This document shows positions 18,396-27,963 of a stretch of DNA of 45,916 nt, piece by piece. The stretch covers positions 1,737 through 47,652 of the forward strand of contig JACZRQ010000007.1 of assembly GCA_022574655.1 (NCBI GenBank). Direction: 5' to 3'. The notes under the pieces are model-generated. The model was not told the origin of the DNA and ran no database searches. It saw nothing but the letters and a program-made list of their open reading frames with translations. The stretch is from Chloroflexota bacterium (GTDB taxonomy: Bacteria; Chloroflexota; Dehalococcoidia; SM23-28-2; RBG-16-64-32). Position 1 is the stretch's first letter. Every line of letters starts with the position of its first letter. Both the position numbers and the translations under genes were made by a program.

Positions 18396-19061
18396 TTAGC
18401 GCGCCGCGGCAGCGGTCGCGCGCTTGCCGGGCCGTTCCCTGATCCGGTAGGTGCAGGCGCGTTCGCCGCGCAGAAGGCTGCGCGTCAACTTCGTTTCGCC
18501 GCCGCTGAGGATTTGGACGAACTCGACGTGCAGCGCGCAGACGGCCCGGTCCTTCTCCGCCGTCTTCGGGAACGGGCAGGTGTACTCGTCGATAAAGAAC
18601 TCGCCGTTTTTCTCGTTGTGGTCGACGAGGCAGCCCTGTCCCTCAAGAATGAGCGCTGTCTCCTCCACGCGTTCTCTCAGAGGCCGCCCCTCAACGCGGT
18701 CGATGAACGGCTCTGCCAGCCGGCCGGCGACGTTCTGCAGGATCTCGTACAGCTTTTCGTTGCCCTCGCTGCTCCTGATCTCCTCGATCAGGAGGTTGGC
18801 CAGAACGTCGTACGCCTTCGGGAACAGCGAATCGGCCTTGTCGGTAAGCGAGTAGACCAGCGTCGGCCGTCCCACGCGGCCGCGCTCCTCATGCGCATCT
18901 ATCAGGCCGTCACGCTCGAGGACTGTCAGGTGCTGGCGGATTCCCGTGGAGGTCAGGCCCAGCAACTCGCCAAGCTCTTTGACGGTTCCCCGTCCATGTC
19001 TTTGCAGGTACTCTAGTATCTGTTGACGGGTAGATTGCATCTGTATGCCTGTGCCAGCCAT
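18396..19061 (-). CDS. SufR-like/ArsR-type HTH transcriptional regulator with C-terminal Cys cluster
   Basis: LEYLQRHGRGTVKELGELLGLTSTGIRQHLTVLERDGLIDAHEERGRVGRPTLVYSLT; C-terminal TCPFPKTAEKDRAVCALH...RGERACTYRI. Confidence 0.85.
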   Translation of the reverse strand: MAGTGIQMQSTRQQILEYLQRHGRGTVKELGELLGLTSTGIRQHLTVLERDGLIDAHEERGRVGRPTLVYSLTDKADSLFPKAYDVLANLLIEEIRSSEGNEKLYEILQNVAGRLAEPFIDRVEGRPLRERVEETALILEGQGCLVDHNEKNGEFFIDEYTCPFPKTAEKDRAVCALHVEFVQILSGGETKLTRSLLRGERACTYRIRERPGKRATAAAAR

Positions 19062-19131
19062 ACGGACAGTGTAGCATCATGAGTCCAGATTCGTAACTAG
19101 AGACAGCGTAAAGCGCGTATAGGTTCGGAGA

Positions 19132-19539
19132 ATGACAGAGACCAACCCTCTTCAGTACAAGCGTGAAGCGGATTCCGCTCTGGAGCGCACAGCCGATAGG
19201 CTGCGGGTCTTGCTGACCGAAGCGGCCCAGCAACTCGACCCGTTCCCGCCGTTCCCCGGCGCGTTTTTCTCGTATGGAATCGAGATCGACGCCCCTGGCG
19301 TCGAATCGGCGGACCGCGGCTGTGTCGTGCTTGCTGCGGACGGCGAACTTTACGAGCTGGAGATGAGGCAGCAGTTACCGGACAGCGATTTCGAGATGGC
19401 GGATCCCGTCGCGCTGCGTGATGAAGAGCTAAAGCCGCTCGACCTGCATCCGCGCGACTACGTCATCTACGCCTACAACGCGATTGCTACGGTGGCGGAG
19501 CTGCTGCTCGAACGTCAGGCGGAAGCCGAAGACGGCTAA
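19132..19539 (+). CDS. conserved hypothetical protein (135 aa)
   Basis: ORF divergent from the SufR-like regulator; coherent protein composition, no recognised domain. Confidence 0.7.
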   Translation: MTETNPLQYKREADSALERTADRLRVLLTEAAQQLDPFPPFPGAFFSYGIEIDAPGVESADRGCVVLAADGELYELEMRQQLPDSDFEMADPVALRDEELKPLDLHPRDYVIYAYNAIATVAELLLERQAEAEDG

Positions 19540-19934
19540 CGCGCTTCCGGCACGATCAGCGTCGTCGTAATCAACGCTACGAGCTTCCCCGCCTCGGATC
19601 GCACGTTCGTCTCCACCACCATCGTCGTTCGTCCCGGATGCACGACCCGTGACTCGGCGATGAGTTTTCCTTCGCCTGTGTTGCCCACGAAGTGGCAGTT
19701 CGATTGGACGGCAAGCGGAAACTTCGCTCGCTCTTGCTCCTTGTCCGGGTCGGCGAGCGACCACACGGCCATTGTCGCCATCGTGTCCGCCAGCGTGAAG
19801 ATTGCGCCGGCGTGGAAGACACCGGTCGCCTGGCTGAGGTCGGGCCGGTGCTCCATCTCGCCGACTGCGCGGCCGTCGCCGGACTCGATCGTCGTGATCC
19901 CCAGCGCGGGGACCATGTTGTTGAACTCGGTCAT
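19536..19934 (-). CDS. hotdog-fold thioesterase (PaaI/DUF4442-like)
   Basis: [57 protein letters not shown]...; ATG overlaps the moaC stop. Confidence 0.85.
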   Translation of the reverse strand: MTEFNNMVPALGITTIESGDGRAVGEMEHRPDLSQATGVFHAGAIFTLADTMATMAVWSLADPDKEQERAKFPLAVQSNCHFVGNTGEGKLIAESRVVHPGRTTMVVETNVRSEAGKLVALITTTLIVPEAR

Positions 19935-20425
19935 TCGAGGACGATGTCGCCGCTCTTGCCGCCGCTCTTGCGCACGAGCCGGATGTCGCTGATGCGGATG
20001 TCTTTCTGGGCGGCCTTCGTCATGTCGTAGACGGTCAGCGCCGCCACCGTTACGGCGGTCATCGCTTCCATCTCGACGCCCGTCTTCGCGGTCGTCCGCA
20101 CCGTCGCCGTGATGTCGATGGTGTTTCGCGAATCGTTGGGCTCCAGCGATACGTCGATTCCCGTCAGCGGTAGCGGGTGGCACATCGGGATCAGCTCCGA
20201 CGTGCGCTTCGCGGCCATGATCCCGGCGATCTGCGCAGTCGTTAGCACGTCGCCCTTCGCCGCCTTGCCGGAGGTGACGAGCGCCAGCGTCTCGGCGCTC
20301 ATGTAGACGCTGCCTTTCGCCGTCGCCTCGCGCGCGGTATCGGCCTTGGAGGAGACGTCCACCATGCGTGGCTTGCCGGATTCGTCGAGGTGGGAGAGTT
20401 TCGATACCGGATCGGGAGCAGCCAT
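19931..20425 (-). CDS. moaC: cyclic pyranopterin monophosphate synthase
   Basis: [31 protein letters not shown]...[25 protein letters not shown]...[23 protein letters not shown]. Confidence 0.97.
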   Translation of the reverse strand: MAAPDPVSKLSHLDESGKPRMVDVSSKADTAREATAKGSVYMSAETLALVTSGKAAKGDVLTTAQIAGIMAAKRTSELIPMCHPLPLTGIDVSLEPNDSRNTIDITATVRTTAKTGVEMEAMTAVTVAALTVYDMTKAAQKDIRISDIRLVRKSGGKSGDIVLE

Positions 20426-20517
20426 CAGTCAGGAGCGCCGCTTAGCGATGTAATATTGGGAACCTGTCCACTTTAGGGGCACGCTCGGGAGGAGCAGGCT
20501 TGTTGCGTCTTTCATCA

Positions 20518-20997
20518 TTAGCTCACGCGCACAGAGTAGTCTATCAGCTTGTCGGCAGCCTCATCGAACCAGAAGTCCGCCTCGAATGTGTGTCCATCCA
20601 TTCGACCGGCTAACAGGTTGGGTAACCAGCACCGGTCGGATGGCCACATTTGATCGAGTGGCAGACGGTCGTCAGAGAACCAGCGGAGTTCGCCTTCCGG
20701 GCCAGACTCCGCACGGCCCGCAAACTGCGTAGCCGAGAAAACGTGGACTGTCCAGTTGGGATCCTGCCTCCGTCCGAAGTACACCCAAAACGTCCCGTGG
20801 AACGAAGGCTCAAGCACCTTCAGTCCCGTCTCCTCCTCAACCTCTCGCACGGCGCACTCCAAGGGCGATTCTCCGGACTTTACCTTGCCGCCCGGGGCAT
20901 CCCACTTCCCGCCGCCGAATCGTTCCTGTGACTTGTGCTGGAGTAGCAGGCGCCCGTCCCTTCGGACCAGGCAGATTGTGGCTTCCGTCGTGACCAT
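20518..20997 (-). CDS. NUDIX hydrolase (MutT/8-oxo-dGTP diphosphatase-like)
   Basis: WDAPGGKVKSGESPLECAVREVEEETGLKV Nudix box; start chosen at MVTTEATICLVRRDG. Confidence 0.93.
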   Translation of the reverse strand: MVTTEATICLVRRDGRLLLQHKSQERFGGGKWDAPGGKVKSGESPLECAVREVEEETGLKVLEPSFHGTFWVYFGRRQDPNWTVHVFSATQFAGRAESGPEGELRWFSDDRLPLDQMWPSDRCWLPNLLAGRMDGHTFEADFWFDEAADKLIDYSVRVS

Positions 20998-21016
20998 TGT
21001 GGACTCTCGTTCGCGA

Positions 21017-22009
21017 TCAGCCGCCGATGTACGACATCTCGACCTTGCCGTCGCCGCTCTCAGTCTGAGACGCCCGTAGCTCCGAGTAGCGGTCCTTGCG
21101 CCGCGACCACAGCGAGTCCAGGAATTCACCGATCTCCTCGTCGCTTTCTTCGCCCCGCACGAGCTTTCGCAGGTCGTGGCCGATCACTGCGAACAGGCAG
21201 GTGTAAAGCTGCCCGTCAGCCGAAAGGCGTGCGCGCGTGCAGTCGCCGCAAAACGGTTGGCTTACCGAGGCGATCACGCCGATCTCTCCGGCGCCGTCCC
21301 TATAGCCCCAGCGGTTGGCGACTTCGCCCTTGTACTGCGGGTCCAGGGCTTCGAGCGGGAACTCGGCGTCGATCGCCGCGACGATTTCCTTCGCCGCTAC
21401 CACGTCGTCCATCCGCCAGCCGTTGCTGGTGCCGACGTCCATGTACTCGATGAAGCGCACGATGTGCCCAGTGCCCCGGAAGCGGCGCGCCATCTCCAGG
21501 ACGTCGCCTTCGTTGACGCCTTTCTTGACGACCATGTTGACCTTAATCGGCGTCAGACCCACTTCGGCCGCCGCCTGTATCCCGTCGAGCACCCGCTGGA
21601 CCGGGAAGTCGACATCGTTCATCTCCCGGAACACGGCGTCGTTCAATGAGTCGAGGCTCACCGTCACCCGGTCGAGCCCGGCCGCCTTCAGATCGCCGGC
21701 CATATTCTTCAGAAGCGATCCGTTCGTCGTCAGCGTCAGGTCCTCGATGCCTTGGATGTCGCTTAGCATCTCAATCAGCGTTGGCAGGTCCCTGCGCAGC
21801 GTTGGCTCGCCGCCGGTGAGGCGAAGCTTCTTGACGCCGCCGGCTGCGAACACTCGGGCGAGCCGCCTAATCTCCTCGAACGTGAGGATCTCGCCCCGTT
21901 TCAGGAACTTGTAGTCGCGGCCGAAGACCTCCTTCGGCATGCAGTAGGGGCAGCGGAAGTTGCAGCGGTCGGTCACGGAGATGCGAAGATCCCGCAACGG
22001 CCGCTTCAT
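21017..22009 (-). CDS. moaA: GTP 3',8-cyclase (start possibly up to 22093)
   Basis: LRDLRISVTDRCNFRCPYCMPKE radical SAM motif; second cluster FCGDCTRARLSADGQLYTCLF; C-terminal GG. Confidence 0.97.
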   Translation of the reverse strand: MKRPLRDLRISVTDRCNFRCPYCMPKEVFGRDYKFLKRGEILTFEEIRRLARVFAAGGVKKLRLTGGEPTLRRDLPTLIEMLSDIQGIEDLTLTTNGSLLKNMAGDLKAAGLDRVTVSLDSLNDAVFREMNDVDFPVQRVLDGIQAAAEVGLTPIKVNMVVKKGVNEGDVLEMARRFRGTGHIVRFIEYMDVGTSNGWRMDDVVAAKEIVAAIDAEFPLEALDPQYKGEVANRWGYRDGAGEIGVIASVSQPFCGDCTRARLSADGQLYTCLFAVIGHDLRKLVRGEESDEEIGEFLDSLWSRRKDRYSELRASQTESGDGKVEMSYIGG

Positions 22010-22046
22010 CGTGTCCAGCACGTCGCCGTCTGGCGAGCGCCCGTCC

Positions 22047-22688
22047 TTACGACGGTTCGCGGGCGTATCCGGGGTCGGCTTCCGAGTGCTCATATAGCAG
22101 TTCTTTCAGAATCTCTCTTGCGGGGGCGGCGGCGCGTGCTCTGTGGCTAATTATATCCTTCTCGTGTTGCGGAACCTCTGCCATCGTAGCCGATCGCTGC
22201 GGTATCCAGAAGATCGGGTCGTATCCGAACCCCCTGTCGCCGCGCGGCTGCTGTGCGATCAGGCCACGCACCTCGCCCTCCGCGAAGCGTACGTTACCAG
22301 ATTTCGGGTCCGCCACAGCGATCACGCAGATGAAGCGAGCCCCGCGGTTGGCGGGGGGGATTCCCTCAAGCCTCCGCTCGATCTCGGCGAACCGCTGCTG
22401 GTACGTCGCGTCATCGCCCAGGAATCGTGCGGAGTGAACGCCGGGTTCGCCGTTCATCGCCTCGATCTCGATCCCGGAGTCGTCCGCTAGCGTCACCAGC
22501 CCGCTGGCCTCGGCGCCACGGCGCGCCTTCAGCTCGGCGTTTTCGGCGTAGCTGTCGTGCGGCTCATCGTCCCCGAGTTCAACGCCGACGTCAGCCGGCG
22601 TGACGAGTTCCCAGCCGCAACGGTCCAGCAGAGTCTGGAACTCGGCCGCTTTGCCTGGGTTGTTGGTCGCTATCAGCAGCTTTGGCAT
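22047..22688 (-). CDS. rdgB: RdgB/HAM1 family non-canonical purine NTP pyrophosphatase
   Basis: LLIATNNPGKAAEFQTLL, LADDSGIEIEAMNGEPGVHSARFLG, GDRGFGYDPIFWIP. Confidence 0.95.
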   Translation of the reverse strand: MPKLLIATNNPGKAAEFQTLLDRCGWELVTPADVGVELGDDEPHDSYAENAELKARRGAEASGLVTLADDSGIEIEAMNGEPGVHSARFLGDDATYQQRFAEIERRLEGIPPANRGARFICVIAVADPKSGNVRFAEGEVRGLIAQQPRGDRGFGYDPIFWIPQRSATMAEVPQHEKDIISHRARAAAPAREILKELLYEHSEADPGYAREPS

Positions 22689-22699
22689 GGGCAAAAGGA

Positions 22700-22724
22700 T
22701 ACCGCCCCGCATCGCGGGGCGGTA
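22700..22724 (-). terminator. strong hairpin (11-bp stem), candidate terminator of the 22751-23461 gene
   Basis: TACCGCCCCGC-atc-GCGGGGCGGTA followed on the minus strand by tccTTTT. Confidence 0.65.
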
Positions 22725-22750
22725 CTAGCTTGCTCGTGAAGTTTTGGGCA

Positions 22751-23461
22751 CTACGGAGCCAGTCGCACGTTACCGTTCAAGTCGGTGTGGTACTCGTGCT
22801 GCGACCCCTGTATATCGAGGACGATCACGAAGCCCGGTGTGATGACCTGAGCGCAGAGCTCGCCGTCCGTTGCCGCGCCCAGGCAGGCGTTGGACCACTC
22901 CTGGAACGAAGCGCTCTCGACGACGATCGCCGATAGGTCGACTCCGAACTGAGTCTCGGCGTCGGCAAGGACAGCGTCGATCGCATCTCGTTCGCCCTCG
23001 ACCAGTGCGATCGGGTCGGAACCAGGCTCGGCATCGTCGAGATCACCGTCGAGGTCGACCACGATCATGTCTTCGCAGTCCGGGAATCCCGGAGCGCAGA
23101 CTGGTTGGATGACCGGTCCGTCGTCCGTGTCGATTGAGTCGTCGGCTTCGTTGTCGTTGAGGACCGTGTCGTCACAATCCCGGTTGTCATGTGAGCATAC
23201 CGGGAAAACCATGTCGTCGCTGTTGTCGGCCGCGACGTTGCCTTCGTCATCGTCAGCGCCGTCAGCTACCAGCGTGTCTTCACAGTCCGGGAATCCCGGA
23301 GCGCAGACTCCGGCTACTTCCGTTCCGTCACCGTCGGTCCCAGAGGCGTCGTCGCTGTCAAACACGCCCGCCAGGAACAGCGTCAGTGCCACTACTCCGG
23401 CGACAGCCGAAAGTGACCCTAGTAGTGCTATCCATCGCTTCATCGATTCGTTCTCCTTCAA
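22751..23461 (-). CDS. secreted protein with three VC(APGFP/SHDNR)DC[ED]D Cys repeats and a C-terminal domain
   Basis: N-terminal hydrophobic signal; VCAPGFPDCEDTL, VCSHDNRDCDDTV, VCAPGFPDCEDMI; C-terminal CLGAATDGELCAQVITPGFVIVLDIQGSQHEYHTDLNGNVRLAP. Confidence 0.7.
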   Translation of the reverse strand: MKENESMKRWIALLGSLSAVAGVVALTLFLAGVFDSDDASGTDGDGTEVAGVCAPGFPDCEDTLVADGADDDEGNVAADNSDDMVFPVCSHDNRDCDDTVLNDNEADDSIDTDDGPVIQPVCAPGFPDCEDMIVVDLDGDLDDAEPGSDPIALVEGERDAIDAVLADAETQFGVDLSAIVVESASFQEWSNACLGAATDGELCAQVITPGFVIVLDIQGSQHEYHTDLNGNVRLAP

Positions 23462-23534
23462 GAATCTGTGGTTGTCGTTAGAGTGTTGACGGATGAAGCG
23501 GCGGAGAAGTTCCCTGCACTATAGAGGGTCAATA

Positions 23535-23572
23535 GAAAAATCGCGGAAGCCCCGCTTGAAGCCTCCGCGATT
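23535..23572 (-). terminator. intrinsic terminator downstream of FBP aldolase/phosphatase
   Basis: Minus strand AATCGCGGA-(16 nt)-TCCGCGATTTTTCT: 9-bp stem plus T-tract. Confidence 0.8.
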
Positions 23573-23604
23573 AGAGTTTCCGGGTGGTTGAGCCGTGCCG
23601 TCCT

Positions 23605-24747
23605 CTACTCGACCTCAGCCGTTGCTGCGGCTACCGCGCCGTCTGACGACTTCTCGACCGTTGCCTGCCAGCGGTCGGCGAGCTTCGCCGCTACTGCCGG
23701 CATTGTCGTGTACTCCATCTCTTCCAGGGGCAGGCGGTGCGGCTCGAACGGGCCGTGCAGGCGCAGGAAGCTGCCGATCTCGTTGGCCTTGGCTCGTGCG
23801 TCGTCGTAGCTCGGGTCGTCGAACATGTCGCGCGGGCCGATGAGCTTGCCGTTGGCAAGCTGGAAACCGAGCGCTACCAGCCGCGGCGGTCCGTCGAAGC
23901 GCGCCGGGTGCGCGTCTTTGAGCGAGACCGGCATCAGCGGTCCGTGGTGGGAGCCGCGCATCCAGCCCTCGACGATAAACGGTGTCGAGAACGGCTCGAT
24001 CACCTCACCCACGGCGGGGAAGCTGCCCTGGCAGCGTACGACCATCGTTGGGTCGTCCTTGCCGACGTAGCGGCCGGCGATTAGCGATAGCTTGTCCGTG
24101 CTGGAGACGGCGGCGATTTCTCCGTTCAGCCGGTTGAACACGCGCTTCACCGCGTAGCGGTTGGGCGCGCCTATGAAGACGAGCATGTCGTACACCTCTT
24201 CCGGCGCGTTCAACGTGATCTGCGTGTGCTCCTTAACGTCCTGAATCTCGAACGCGAAACCGCCGTGTAGCGGCTCGGCGATCACCAGACCCGGGGTGTT
24301 GAAGGCGTCCGCGAACATCTTGTACAGCGGCAGGTTGAACGCGCCCGCCGAAGTCTTATCGCCCATGAATACGATGATCGGCTCCGAGGGCCGCTCTTCG
24401 ATCTCCATCTCAGCGGAACCGGGGCCGGCGCCCTTGATGTTCCCCGAGAAGGCGTCGGCCAGGAGGTCCTGCCCCGCGCCGTAAAGCTTCAGCTTTTTCG
24501 CCACCTCGGTTCCCGTGATGAACGTGTCCCAGGCCAGCTTATGGACTTCTTCGTTATCCTCACCATGATCGTGAGTCATGATCAGGAACAGATCGTCGCC
24601 ACAATAGCTGACGTGGTAATCGATCAGCAGGCCGCGTTGCTTCGCCTTCTCCAGCTCTTCCTGGCCGACGGCCAGGATGTCTGGGTGCATCGCCGAGTGG
24701 CCTACGAAGCCGCCAATGTCGGCCTTGATTGAGCTTATCGTAATCAT
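23605..24747 (-). CDS. fructose-1,6-bisphosphate aldolase/phosphatase (archaeal-type bifunctional)
   Basis: ISSIKADIGGFVGHSAMHPDIL..., YHVSYCGDDLFLIMTHDHG, FMGDKTSAGAFNLPLYKMFADAFNTPGLVI, RGSHHGPLMPV. Confidence 0.96.
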   Translation of the reverse strand: MITISSIKADIGGFVGHSAMHPDILAVGQEELEKAKQRGLLIDYHVSYCGDDLFLIMTHDHGEDNEEVHKLAWDTFITGTEVAKKLKLYGAGQDLLADAFSGNIKGAGPGSAEMEIEERPSEPIIVFMGDKTSAGAFNLPLYKMFADAFNTPGLVIAEPLHGGFAFEIQDVKEHTQITLNAPEEVYDMLVFIGAPNRYAVKRVFNRLNGEIAAVSSTDKLSLIAGRYVGKDDPTMVVRCQGSFPAVGEVIEPFSTPFIVEGWMRGSHHGPLMPVSLKDAHPARFDGPPRLVALGFQLANGKLIGPRDMFDDPSYDDARAKANEIGSFLRLHGPFEPHRLPLEEMEYTTMPAVAAKLADRWQATVEKSSDGAVAAATAEVE

Positions 24748-24924
24748 GCGAAATCTACCTCCGGGTGGTGAATGGTGAGGGGGATACGGTTGGAGAACCG
24801 TACACAGGACGTAGTGTAAAGGCGTCCGTGCTGCGTTGCGCTGTGGGCAAGCGTGGGGCGGGTTCCAACACGTCTACGGAGTATAGCATAGGCCGCCGGT
24901 TGGGCCTTGGGCTGTGGGAATCGT

Positions 24925-25662
24925 CTACAGCGCGTTCAACACTTGGCGGGCCTTGGTCATCGCGCCCGGACCTGTGTCCTCGTCCGTCGCGTCCAGCCCC
25001 ATCGCCACGAAGTCGCTCAGGCGTTTTCGTAGCGCTTCCGTCTTCTCCCGCGCGATCTCATCGTTCCATGGTTTGAACCCCTGAAGCTTGCGCGGGCCTT
25101 CGCGCCCGCCCTCTGGGATGTACCAGTCGCGGTAGGAGCGACATCCCACCTGGAACATCAGATAGCCGATGTGCGACGTCGCCGCCGGGTAGCCGCGCGT
25201 CAGCACCTGCTCGCTCGGCTGCTGTGTCGGCGAATCGTACTCGACCATCATGTGCCCGCCCGCCGGTACGAGGTCCGACAGCAGCCTGAACAGCTGAAGC
25301 TCGAGACCGTTGGTTGTCAGATCGACCAATTTGCCAGCGATGGTCAGTCTCGAGTTGTAGCGGGTGAGTTCGACCCAGTTGAAGGCGGGGAACGGACCGG
25401 CGTTGTAGAGACCCAGCGCCAGCGGCTCATCGGCCAGTGCGCCGTTCGCGTCGGCGAGATACAGCTGGAAGTACTGCGACCCGACGTGGTTTTTGGGCCC
25501 CAGAAGGACGAGCAGCCGGTACACGCCCAACTTCCGTTCGTGTAGCCCCGAAAGCGGATGATCGCCGGGAAGGCGCCACTTTTTGGAAAGCAGCTCCTTT
25601 AACCGCGCTCGTGCGGACTCGTCAAGCGCTGTCGTATCTAGCGTCTCGTTAGCTGGGCTCAC
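24925..25662 (-). CDS. conserved hypothetical protein (possibly DUF1122-like)
   Basis: 245-aa coherent ORF; ...AGGHMMVEYDSPTQQPSEQVLTRGYPAATSHIGYLMFQVGCRSYRDWYIPEGGREGPRKLQGFKP. Family call from memory only. Confidence 0.65.
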   Translation of the reverse strand: MSPANETLDTTALDESARARLKELLSKKWRLPGDHPLSGLHERKLGVYRLLVLLGPKNHVGSQYFQLYLADANGALADEPLALGLYNAGPFPAFNWVELTRYNSRLTIAGKLVDLTTNGLELQLFRLLSDLVPAGGHMMVEYDSPTQQPSEQVLTRGYPAATSHIGYLMFQVGCRSYRDWYIPEGGREGPRKLQGFKPWNDEIAREKTEALRKRLSDFVAMGLDATDEDTGPGAMTKARQVLNAL

Positions 25663-25757
25663 GGCGCCATTATACGTATCCGTTTGATGAGTGCGGAAAA
25701 GCCTGCCCGCCCGGTGCTATAATTCAGCCGCCCGCCCGTACCGAAGGAGGTAGCCCA

Positions 25758-26552
25758 ATGACCTACGAGCAGATCCTCGTCGACCGAAACGACCGCGTCG
25801 GCATCCTCACCCTCAACAGCCCAGACCGTCTGAACGCCTGGACGAACGTCATGGCGAAGGAGATCCGCGACGCCATCGAGTCGTTCAACAACGACGACTC
25901 GATCGGCGCAGTGGTCATGACTGGCGCCGGACGCGCCTTTTGCGCCGGCGCCGACATCAAGGGCTGGGACAAGCAGATCGCCGAGAGCGAAGAGAACGGA
26001 GACCGGCCTCGCGCGAACGCTGCTGCGGAGAGCTTCGTTCACTTCATCGCACGCTCGAAACCGATTATCTGCGCGATCAACGGCGTCTCGATCGGCGTCG
26101 GCCTGACGATCACGCTGCCGTGCGACGTTCGCATCGCCTCGGAGGATGCGCGCCTGGCGATGCGCTTCATCCGCATCGGCGTCTTGCCGGAGCTGGCGAG
26201 TACGAAGATTCTGGCGCACATCGTCGGCATGACGCACGCGCTCGAGCTGATGCTCTCCGGCCGCATCATCCCCGCCGAGGAAGCGGGCCGCATCGGCCTC
26301 GTCAACCGCGTCGTACCCGCCGACCGGCTCATGGACGAGGCGATGGAGACAGCGGCCGAGATCGCTTTCAACCCGGCGGACTCCATCAAGGCCGTGAAGA
26401 GCATGTTCTGGGAGAACCTGCAGGAGCCGACCATCGAGGAGGCGATGAAGCGCGAGGGCCGCGAGTTCAACGCGGCGATGGAACGGCCCTACTTCAAGGA
26501 GGCCGTCCACGCCTTCCTCGAAAAGCGACAGCCGGACTTCCACAAGGTCTAA
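25758..26552 (+). CDS. enoyl-CoA hydratase/isomerase family protein
   Basis: ILTLNSPDRLNAWTNVM, GAGRAFCAGADIKGW, LPCDVRIASEDARLAMRFIRIGVLPE; SD aaggagg. Confidence 0.95.
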   Translation: MTYEQILVDRNDRVGILTLNSPDRLNAWTNVMAKEIRDAIESFNNDDSIGAVVMTGAGRAFCAGADIKGWDKQIAESEENGDRPRANAAAESFVHFIARSKPIICAINGVSIGVGLTITLPCDVRIASEDARLAMRFIRIGVLPELASTKILAHIVGMTHALELMLSGRIIPAEEAGRIGLVNRVVPADRLMDEAMETAAEIAFNPADSIKAVKSMFWENLQEPTIEEAMKREGREFNAAMERPYFKEAVHAFLEKRQPDFHKV

Positions 26553-26601
26553 CACTAAACACCGCTACTACGTTCGATCGGGCGGGTGGGACAATGTACC
26601 C

Positions 26602-27945
26602 ATGACCTACGAAGACGCCATCGAATACCTCCTCACCTTCGCTGACTTCGAACGCAGTGGACGATTCCAGGACCGCCCTGATGTCGCACCGATGTTGGCG
26701 CTACTGCGGGAGCTGGGCGACCCGCATCTAGGGCGCGTGACCGTGCACATCGCTGGTTCCAAGGGGAAGGGCAGCGTCGCCGCCATGGTCGAGTCGTGTC
26801 TCCGCGCCGCCGGTCACGGCACGGGCCTCTACACCAGCCCGCACCTGCACTCGTACTGCGAACGCATCCGTGTCGACGGTCAACCGATAAGCGAGACGCA
26901 GTTCGCGGCCCTCGTCGAGGCGGTACAACCGGCGGTCGAGCGGCTCACTGAGCAGCTTGGCGAGCGCCGTCTCGTCACGTTCGATCTGCTGACCGCAATG
27001 GCGTTCCTTGCCTTCCGTCAGAGGGAGGTTGACGTGCAGGTCCTAGAGGTGGGGCTCGGTGGCCGCGTCGACAGCACGAACGTCTTCGAAACAAAGGACC
27101 TGGCGGTCATCACGCCGCTCTCGCTCGAACACACCGCCATCCTGGGAGACGACATCGAATCGATCGCCCGTGAGAAGGCGGCCATCATCACGCCTCAGTG
27201 CACGATCGTGATGGCGCCGCAGACAGATCCCGGTGCAGGGCGTACGGTTCGCGACGCGGTCAAGGCTGCGTCCGCGAGGCTGATCGATGTCGCCGGGCAG
27301 TACCGGTGGCGGGTGCTGGACCACGACCTGCGCGGTCAGACGCTCCGGATCGAACGCTCTGAAGGTGCGGTAGAGGTTTGGTTGCCGCTTATCGGTGGTC
27401 ACCAGGCGGAGAACGCGGCGACGGCTGTCGCCTGCATCGACGCCCTACGCGGTAGTCGGGACACGGCGCTGTCTGGGACCGACGAAGACATCGCTCGCGG
27501 GCTTTCTGCTGTGCAGTGGCATGGCCGCATGGAAGTGCTGCGCGAGCACCCGCTCGTGATCGCAGACGGCGCGCACAACGGTGAGTCCGCCCGTCGCCTC
27601 GTGGAAGCGCTGCGGGAGTATGTGCGGGTCGACCGTGCGACGTTTATCGTTGCCTGCCTCGGCGACAAGGACGTCGCCGCTCTGGCGGCCGAGATTGCGC
27701 CGATGGCGGAACGTGTTTTCGCCACACAGACGGCGCACCCGCGCGCCATGAATCCGTCGCAAATCGTAGCGTCGTTTCGTGGCTCTGGCGTACCTACAGA
27801 CACGTGTGACAGTGTGAAATCTGCTGTTGATAAGGCGATAGATGTTACGCAACCTGACGGAGTAATATGTCTTTTAGGCTCGCTCTCAGTGGCCGCTGCA
27901 GGCCGTGAATATCTACTTCGGGTTGGCGTGCGGGCACGTGGCTAG
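26602..27945 (+). CDS. folC: bifunctional folylpolyglutamate synthase/dihydrofolate synthase
   Basis: HIAGSKGKGSVAAMVESCLRAAGHGTGLYTSPHLHSYCERIRVDGQPI; DGAHNGESARRLVEAL. Confidence 0.95.
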   Translation: MTYEDAIEYLLTFADFERSGRFQDRPDVAPMLALLRELGDPHLGRVTVHIAGSKGKGSVAAMVESCLRAAGHGTGLYTSPHLHSYCERIRVDGQPISETQFAALVEAVQPAVERLTEQLGERRLVTFDLLTAMAFLAFRQREVDVQVLEVGLGGRVDSTNVFETKDLAVITPLSLEHTAILGDDIESIAREKAAIITPQCTIVMAPQTDPGAGRTVRDAVKAASARLIDVAGQYRWRVLDHDLRGQTLRIERSEGAVEVWLPLIGGHQAENAATAVACIDALRGSRDTALSGTDEDIARGLSAVQWHGRMEVLREHPLVIADGAHNGESARRLVEALREYVRVDRATFIVACLGDKDVAALAAEIAPMAERVFATQTAHPRAMNPSQIVASFRGSGVPTDTCDSVKSAVDKAIDVTQPDGVICLLGSLSVAAAGREYLLRVGVRARG

Positions 27946-27963
27946 AGCAAATTGGAGGTGTCT

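Noticed and set aside
23078-23090. ccgggaatcccgg palindrome as a regulatory operator
   Set aside because: Occurs inside the coding sequence as part of the duplicated PGFPDC repeat, so it is explained by protein repeat duplication.
25659-26555. 298-aa minus-strand ORF antisense to the enoyl-CoA hydratase gene
   Set aside because: Low-complexity DR/RRL-rich translation typical of GC-rich antisense shadow ORFs; the plus strand encodes a clear crotonase.
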